Shown piece by piece: positions 58,896 to 64,000 of a DNA stretch of 64,000 nucleotides. Within the stretch, counting starts at the first letter, position 1. The number at the start of each line of letters is the position of its first letter. The notes beneath the pieces were generated by a model, which saw only the letters and a list, made by a program, of their open reading frames with translations, made no database searches and was not told the DNA's origin. The position numbers were made by a program, and so were the translations under genes. The DNA is from an uncultured Pseudomonadales bacterium (GTDB taxonomy: Bacteria > Pseudomonadota > Gammaproteobacteria > Pseudomonadales > Azotimanducaceae), in NCBI GenBank assembly GCA_937775265.1, contig CALKBV010000007.1, positions 186,001-250,000 on the forward strand, given 5' to 3'.

Positions 58896-60923
58896 GTGAA
58901 ACAACTAGTCTCTTTTTTTCTTACACTTTTTATTGCTTTTGGTATGTCCACACATTGTGTCGCAGACTTTTCCAGGGGCGCTGGATATAACCCTACCGTT
59001 GCACCGGGCCGTTTCGAACAACGCCAGATGTACCTAGACGCCATTCACCTCATCAAAACCAGCCAATTCTCGCGCCTGCAGAAGCTAAAACCACAATTGC
59101 GAACCTACCCGCTTTACCCCTACCTGGAATACACAGAGATTTCTTACCGTATTTCTCGCCAGAGTGAACAGGATATTCTGCGGTTCGTCGAACAATATAG
59201 AGACACCCCCCTGGTAGAGTCTCTCTTGGCGCACTGGCTCGCTAACCTTGCGAAGCGTGGCAAATGGGAAATGTTCGTCACACACTACGACAAGGTCACG
59301 CCAACAAAGAAACTTGCCTGTCAGCACGCCTATGGATTGTACAAGGTTGGCATGGTCGACCAGGGGTTGGCCCAGGCTGAGAAACTCTGGATGGTTGGCT
59401 TTTCACAGCCGGATGAGTGTGACTCGATTTTTAATGTTTGGCGGGGAGCTAACGGCATCACGCCAGAAATTGCCTGGCAAAGATTCGCACTGAGCCTTAA
59501 GGAAAACAACAAGGATCTTTCCTCTTACCTGATTCGCTTTGTCGACAGGCAAGACAAACCCTTCGCAACCAACTACAGACTGGTTCACCTGAAGCCAAAA
59601 ACCATCAAACGATACAAGTCATTTAAAGCAACAAACATCCACAATCGAGAGATCATCCTTCATGGCGTAAAACGACTGTCCCGAATAGCCCCGGAAGACG
59701 CACTGCTAACACTCGGCCAGTATGAGAAATTACAGGATTTCAACCCTGTTGAACTCGAGGACGCCTATGCCTATATCGGCGTTCGACTCGCTGGAAAATC
59801 CAATGATCTCGCGCTCATTGATTCGTTGCCGGTAAACCTGCACGAACAACCAAAACTCGTTGAAGCCCGAATCCGCCAGAGCCTGGAACATGGTGACTGG
59901 AGCAGCGTCATGATCCTGATCAACCTCCTACCTCAGGAACAGCAGGATTCGAATCGGTGGCAATACTGGAAGGCTCGTGCACTTGGTATCTCTGCCGACG
60001 AAGCTGACAGACAGATCGCCCGTAACATCATGATCGAACTCAGCAGCGAGCGATCCTTTTACGGATTTGTCTCTGCCGATATCCTGCAAAACCAGTACAA
60101 CTACCAGGATGAGCCCAGCCCTGTTACGTTGGAACAGATACTGTCGCTTGAGGAAAGCCCGGGCGTACAGCGGGCTCTCGAACTATTTGCCCTCGGAGAA
60201 CGCTCACGGGCTCGCCGGGAATGGTATTTTTCTACCTCAGATTTCAACAACGTAGAGCGGGATGTCGCTGCACGAGTCGCTCTTCGCTGGGGGTGGTACA
60301 AAGCTTCCATCCAGACAATGATCGATGCCGGAGCGTGGAATCACCTCGATCACAGGTTCCCTATCGCCTACGCCGATACTTTCATTACCCATGCTCGTCG
60401 CGCCAACATCCCTGTTCAGTGGAGCCTTGCGATTGCGCGCCAGGAAAGCTCGTTCATGACAGATGCAAAATCCAGTTCCGGCGCACTGGGTGTCATGCAG
60501 TTGATGCCAGCTACTGCGAAACATGTGGCGGCTAAAATCGGCGTGTCTTACCCGAGCAACAGAAGCCTGACAAGCCCAGATTTGAATATACGGCTCGGCA
60601 CCAATTACCTCGGCCAGATGCTCCGCAAGTTCAACGACAACCGTATACTTGCTTCTGCTGCCTACAACGCGGGTCCAGGGCGGGTGAACCAATGGCTGAA
60701 CCCTGATGTACCATTCGATGTGTGGATCGAGATTATTCCATTCATAGAAACCCGAAATTACGTTCAGAATGTGTTGATGTTCTCCAGCATCTACAGCATG
60801 CGTATGAATGAGCGCCAGCCGCTGATCTATCCTCACGAGCGGAACTATTTCTCGCCCCAACAAGTCAGTGCCATCCAGGCGCTAGCGGAAAAATTATCCA
60901 TAAAACCACCAGAGAATACGTAA
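58896..60923 (+). CDS. slt: Soluble lytic murein transglycosylase
   Basis: 675 residues. A signal peptide (VSFFLTLFIAFGMSTHCVA) is followed by a long helical U-shaped region. The C-terminal catalytic domain begins near residue 500, with the active Glu in IARQESSFMTDAKSSSGALG, MQLMPATAKHVA, LGTNYLGQML and AAYNAGPGRVNQW. It cleaves peptidoglycan glycan strands to anhydro-muropeptides in the periplasm. The start is GTG 58896. tatD follows eight bases later on the same strand. Confidence 0.93.
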   Translation: MKQLVSFFLTLFIAFGMSTHCVADFSRGAGYNPTVAPGRFEQRQMYLDAIHLIKTSQFSRLQKLKPQLRTYPLYPYLEYTEISYRISRQSEQDILRFVEQYRDTPLVESLLAHWLANLAKRGKWEMFVTHYDKVTPTKKLACQHAYGLYKVGMVDQGLAQAEKLWMVGFSQPDECDSIFNVWRGANGITPEIAWQRFALSLKENNKDLSSYLIRFVDRQDKPFATNYRLVHLKPKTIKRYKSFKATNIHNREIILHGVKRLSRIAPEDALLTLGQYEKLQDFNPVELEDAYAYIGVRLAGKSNDLALIDSLPVNLHEQPKLVEARIRQSLEHGDWSSVMILINLLPQEQQDSNRWQYWKARALGISADEADRQIARNIMIELSSERSFYGFVSADILQNQYNYQDEPSPVTLEQILSLEESPGVQRALELFALGERSRARREWYFSTSDFNNVERDVAARVALRWGWYKASIQTMIDAGAWNHLDHRFPIAYADTFITHARRANIPVQWSLAIARQESSFMTDAKSSSGALGVMQLMPATAKHVAAKIGVSYPSNRSLTSPDLNIRLGTNYLGQMLRKFNDNRILASAAYNAGPGRVNQWLNPDVPFDVWIEIIPFIETRNYVQNVLMFSSIYSMRMNERQPLIYPHERNYFSPQQVSAIQALAEKLSIKPPENT

Positions 60924-60931
60924 ACACTTTC

Positions 60932-61735
60932 ATGCTGATAGATATTGGTGCCAACCTCACCCACGATTCCTTCGATCACGATTTTGATGATGTACTGCGG
61001 CGCGCTCATGATACCGGTGTTACCCAAATGATAGTGACAGGCGCGTCAATGCAAGGCAGCGAGCAGGCTGCTGAACTGGCGAATCGGCACGAACAGCTGT
61101 TTGCCACCGCCGGAATCCACCCCCATCATGCAGAAGAGACCAGCCGTGAAACCCTCGCAACACTAAAGGGGCTTCTTGAAAATGACAGGGTAAAAGCGGT
61201 CGGTGAAACCGGGCTCGATTTCTTTCGAGACTTCTCGCCAAGACCGGCACAAATCAAATCGTTCGAGCAACATATTGAACTAGCCATCGAAACCGGACTA
61301 CCAATGTTTCTGCACGAGCGGGATGCCCACCCTGTCTTCTCAGAGGTGCTTTCAGGTTATCGGGATGACCTGGGTGACTTGGTGGTCCACTGTTTCACCG
61401 GGCAAAAAGAAGCGCTTTATGCCTATCTTGATCTGGACTGCCACATTGGCATCACCGGGTGGATTTGTGATGAACGTCGTGGCCAACATTTATTAACCCT
61501 CGTCAAGGACATCCCTGGGGAACGCTTGATGATAGAAACTGACGCGCCATATCTGATACCCAGGAACATCAAACCCAAACCCAAAACCCGCAGGAACGAA
61601 CCCCGGTATCTTAGCGTAGTTTGTGAAACAATTGCCGAGTGCACGGGTGCTACCACCGAGGAAGTAGCCAGCCAGACCTCGGATAATGCACGGCGGTTTT
61701 TTAACCTACCAGCCCCACCGGATAAGCAAACTTGA
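60932..61735 (+). CDS. tatD: TatD-family metal-dependent DNase
   Basis: 267 residues of the amidohydrolase-like TatD family. IDIGANLTHDSF opens the barrel, GIHPHHAEE and GETGLDFFRDFSP hold metal ligands, and VHCFTGQKE and ITGWICDERRGQHLL follow. IETDAPYLIPRNIKPKPK is the signature specific to TatD itself rather than YcfH or YjjV. It acts as a 3'-5' exonuclease in DNA repair. The stop overlaps the next gene's TTG by four bases. Confidence 0.93.
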   Translation: MLIDIGANLTHDSFDHDFDDVLRRAHDTGVTQMIVTGASMQGSEQAAELANRHEQLFATAGIHPHHAEETSRETLATLKGLLENDRVKAVGETGLDFFRDFSPRPAQIKSFEQHIELAIETGLPMFLHERDAHPVFSEVLSGYRDDLGDLVVHCFTGQKEALYAYLDLDCHIGITGWICDERRGQHLLTLVKDIPGERLMIETDAPYLIPRNIKPKPKTRRNEPRYLSVVCETIAECTGATTEEVASQTSDNARRFFNLPAPPDKQT

Positions 61736-61971
61736 TCGTCCAGCTTTTTACGACCCTTGGATGCCATCTGTGCGAAGAAGCGCATGATCAGCTACTGTCA
61801 CTTACTGATGGCGGAATGGACCTGAGTATCGAACTGGTCGAGATCGCAGATTCAGAAGAATTGATGGATCGATACGGCATCACCATCCCGGTGATTCGGG
61901 CGGACGACAGAGAAATCGGCTGGCCCTTCTCTGCCGACGACCTGCGGACTTTTCTTGAGAACGATACCTGA
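61732..61971 (+). CDS. Glutaredoxin-like small protein
   Basis: 79 residues. LFTTLGCHLCEEAHDQLL has a Cys-x2-Cys active site in thioredoxin-fold position, and GITIPVIRADDREIGWPF contains the cis-Pro. This is the DUF836-type glutaredoxin family found across gammaproteobacteria. It starts at TTG 61732, overlapping the tatD stop, so it is probably translated by coupling. Its partner proteins are unknown. Confidence 0.85.
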   Translation: MIVQLFTTLGCHLCEEAHDQLLSLTDGGMDLSIELVEIADSEELMDRYGITIPVIRADDREIGWPFSADDLRTFLENDT

Positions 61972-62018
61972 TACCAGTGGCTGCAGTATCACTTTGACTG
62001 GACACCACCCTTTAAACC

Positions 62019-63725
62019 ATGCCACCGCTGTTACAATGCCACCGGAACTCGCATTCGATGGGAACCAAGACCCTGTTCCAGGAGCTGGATCTGACGATCA
62101 ACACCAATGATCGTGTTGGTATGGTCGGTCACAGTGGCTCTGGCAAATCCACATTACTCTCAATACTGGAAGGCACCGAGCCCCCCGATGCTGGTGACAT
62201 CTCGCGAAACAAGGCGCTTCACCTGGAAACGGTGGAGCAGTTTACAAGCCCTGCACTGCTGGACCTGACACTGATCGAGGCATTGGCGAGCAAACTGCCC
62301 GAGGAACAAATAGTCAAGAGCCGGTACCGAGCCGAACTGCTCCTCACCCAACTTGGGTTTTCGGATCACGAGCACGGATTCAGGGTAGCGGATCTGTCAG
62401 GTGGCCAGCAAAATAGGCTAATGTTTGCCCGGGCCATCATTACCGAACCAAATGTGATCCTGTTCGATGAGCCCACTAACCATCTGGACCTCAGCACATT
62501 GCTTATCTTCGAGAACCACTTGAAATCAATGCGCGCTGCGTTCCTGCTTATCTCGCACCATCGCGAGTTCCTGGATTCTGTCACCAATCGAACTGTCTTT
62601 TTGAGGAACGAGCACATCTACAACTTCGACATGCCTTACTCAAAAGCGCGGGACGCGCTTCAAGAACACGATCTAGCCGCTCAGCAGGCACGAGATCAGG
62701 AAGAGAAGAACATTAACAGGCTTGAGGCAAGTGCCCACCGCCTGGCTGTCTGGGGAAAGATATACGACAACGCAAAGCTCGCCAAGAAAGCCAAGACGAT
62801 GGAAAAGCGAATCGAGCGCCTCAAGGAAGTACAGACTTTTGTGTCCAGGGGATCAGGGTTAAACCTGACTATCGATGTCAGCAGCGCACAGGCCAATCGA
62901 ATGCTCCATATCGAACAGCAGGATATCGCCGCACCGAACGGCAAACCACTCTTCCATATTGAGGACCTGATGATCAGGCCCGGGGAGCGAGTGGCGCTGC
63001 TAGGTCACAACGGTGTCGGCAAAACGACACTGATCAACCTGGTAATGAACAAATATCAGCAAAACAAAGACGGCGATGTCGTGAAGTTCAACCCCCAATG
63101 TGACATTGGGTACTACGACCAGGAACTTCAACTATTGAATCCCGCTCTTGGCCTGATGGAAACGCTTCGCGAAAACTGCGATGGCCCAGACTCAGGCCAC
63201 AAGGGATCCTTGATCAAGGCCGGGTTCCCATTCAAGGACCTGGACAAGAAAGTAGGCGTCCTGTCCGGTGGCGAGAAAGCTCGCATCATGTTCCTGATCA
63301 TCAAACTTAACCAGCCCAACTTCCTGATCCTGGATGCACCGACCAATCACATCGACATCCAGGGCAAGGAAGAACTTGAAGAACAGATCCTTGAATCCAA
63401 CGTCACGGTACTGATAACTTCGCACGATCGCCGATTTGTAGACAACATCGCAGAACACTTTGTGCTGATCAGTGACGGTCAGCTAAAAGGAATCAATCAC
63501 GCCGATCAGTTTTACAGGAGCAGCCCAACAGAAGGAAAGAGCCGCAAACAGCAAGACAACACGCCGGACCAGGCACAACTGGATGATGAAGAACAAATCC
63601 TGGCTCGAATTGTCCAGCTGGAGTCCCTGCTGGAGGCTGACCTGGCACGAAAACCCCGCTTCGAAAAGCCGAAGTCACAGGGAGCCTCGCAGAAAAAACT
63701 GGTTCAGTTAAACAGCAAGATCTAA
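62019..63725 (+). CDS. ABC-F family ATPase
   Basis: 568 residues with two ATP-binding cassettes and no membrane segments. Cassette 1 has GHSGSGKSTLLS, LSGGQQNRLMFARA and ILFDEPTNHLD. Cassette 2 has GHNGVGKTTLINLV, LSGGEKARIMFL and ILDAPTNHID. The linker between them (YDNAKLAKKAKTMEKRIERL) is the P-site tRNA interaction motif region of ABC-F proteins, which act on ribosomes. The second Walker B reads DAPTN rather than the usual DEPTN, so the catalytic Glu seems to be replaced by Ala there. The C-terminal tail is helical and charged. Confidence 0.9.
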   Translation: MPPLLQCHRNSHSMGTKTLFQELDLTINTNDRVGMVGHSGSGKSTLLSILEGTEPPDAGDISRNKALHLETVEQFTSPALLDLTLIEALASKLPEEQIVKSRYRAELLLTQLGFSDHEHGFRVADLSGGQQNRLMFARAIITEPNVILFDEPTNHLDLSTLLIFENHLKSMRAAFLLISHHREFLDSVTNRTVFLRNEHIYNFDMPYSKARDALQEHDLAAQQARDQEEKNINRLEASAHRLAVWGKIYDNAKLAKKAKTMEKRIERLKEVQTFVSRGSGLNLTIDVSSAQANRMLHIEQQDIAAPNGKPLFHIEDLMIRPGERVALLGHNGVGKTTLINLVMNKYQQNKDGDVVKFNPQCDIGYYDQELQLLNPALGLMETLRENCDGPDSGHKGSLIKAGFPFKDLDKKVGVLSGGEKARIMFLIIKLNQPNFLILDAPTNHIDIQGKEELEEQILESNVTVLITSHDRRFVDNIAEHFVLISDGQLKGINHADQFYRSSPTEGKSRKQQDNTPDQAQLDDEEQILARIVQLESLLEADLARKPRFEKPKSQGASQKKLVQLNSKI

Positions 63726-63818
63726 CCCCACCACATTCAACTCAACCCGTGCGCCCCACCATCTCGAGCAAAGTAGCTAGCCAGGAAGTGAAGATGGCAG
63801 TGGTAAAAGAGCACCCAT

Positions 63819-63844
63819 AAAAAAACCCCGCAACTTGCGGGGTT
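63819..63844 (-). terminator. Rho-independent terminator of groL
   Basis: On the minus strand an eight-base stem AACCCCGC/GCGGGGTT with a five-base loop is followed by a run of T residues (A tract 63819-63825 on the plus strand). It lies about 110 bases after the groL stop. Confidence 0.8.
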
Positions 63845-63950
63845 CTTCGTACTAGTGGCAAAGAGCCTTCAGCGTTACTGGACTGAACCTCCTGGGACCT
63901 AAAAGCGGTACCCTGGAAAAGCCGCCAAGCAAACGATCATAAAGCCCTAT

Positions 63951-64000
63951 CTACATCATGCCGCCCATACCACCCATGCCGCCCATATCAGGCATTGCAG
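63951..64000 (-). CDS. groL: Chaperonin GroEL, C-terminal end
   Basis: Only the last 16 codons are in the window. They read AMPDMGGMGGMGGMM and stop, the Gly-Gly-Met tail that projects into the chaperonin cavity in most bacterial GroEL proteins. The rest of the gene lies beyond the right edge. The tail is specific enough for a firm call despite its length. Confidence 0.9.
   Translation of the reverse strand, partial: AMPDMGGMGGMGGMM

Noticed and set aside
1..64000. CRISPR arrays, tRNA or rRNA genes, insertion sequences, prophage
   Set aside because: No regular spacer repeats, no cloverleaf or rRNA-like stretch, no transposase or phage structural protein was seen; the holin-family name at 5690 does not indicate a phage.

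Overview
The window is from a gammaproteobacterium, probably marine or aquatic and aerobic, with fairly even base composition and dense coding on both strands. Support comes from a complete Na+-translocating NADH:quinone reductase operon (nqrA-F), an E. coli-type LexA with two CTG-N10-CAG boxes, the tesA/ybbA/ybbP block, TtcA, BolA, YheU, CsiV, and a long GAPDH between nqr and mfd (a Pseudomonas-like gene order). I cannot place it below class. No tRNA, rRNA, CRISPR array, insertion sequence or prophage is visible.

Layout. 1-4.4 kb: the start of a MaoC-like hotdog gene on the minus strand, then ilvD, tcuA and tcuB on the plus strand; ilvD and tcuA are each broken by one frameshift. 4.6-10.3 kb: a glutathione-transferase relative, a small four-helix membrane protein, a DUF4380-like protein, a large hairpin, an NTF2-like secreted protein, an enoyl-CoA hydratase and a secreted PepF-type peptidase. 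10.4-15.9 kb: a dihydroorotate-dehydrogenase/PyrK-type fusion facing a hyuA-hyuB pair. 16-21.2 kb: a MarR regulator with a perfect palindromic operator, a small anchored protein, a CYP153 P450 and a PQQ/cytochrome c alcohol dehydrogenase; the last two form a plausible terminal alkane/alcohol oxidation pair. 21.3-30 kb: YheU, a damaged two-component module, ttcA, a polysaccharide deacetylase, ybbP/ybbA/tesA, a YgjP-type metalloprotease and BolA. 30-38 kb: a CHASE2 cyclase, a FecR-domain protein, a truncated PP2C phosphatase, yaaA, an AcoX-like kinase, a MORN protein and a NUDIX hydrolase. 38-50.9 kb: nqrFEDCBA, gap, a degenerate aspartic protease, mfd and csiV. 51-64 kb: sapC (broken), an MscS channel, a SPOR protein, lexA, topA, a universal stress protein, slt, tatD, a glutaredoxin-like protein, an ABC-F ATPase and the 3' end of groL.

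The most striking property of the window is the number of broken reading frames. Six genes (ilvD, tcuA, an OmpR-type regulator, mfd, csiV and sapC, the last twice) carry single-base frameshifts that can be repaired by eye. One REC-HPt gene has an in-frame amber codon. A PP2C and a retropepsin-like gene are truncated and also carry stops or a changed active site. Several indels sit in short homopolymers or repeats, and mfd and ilvD are rarely lost, so indel errors in the assembly are a serious explanation. The truncations next to yaaA and mfd look more like real decay. No convincing wholly new multi-gene system was found; the best candidates for unfamiliar biology are the PyrD-PyrK fusion beside HyuAB, the MarR/palindrome/membrane-protein pair, the CHASE2 cyclase/FecR/PP2C cluster, and the two related palindromes between convergent genes.
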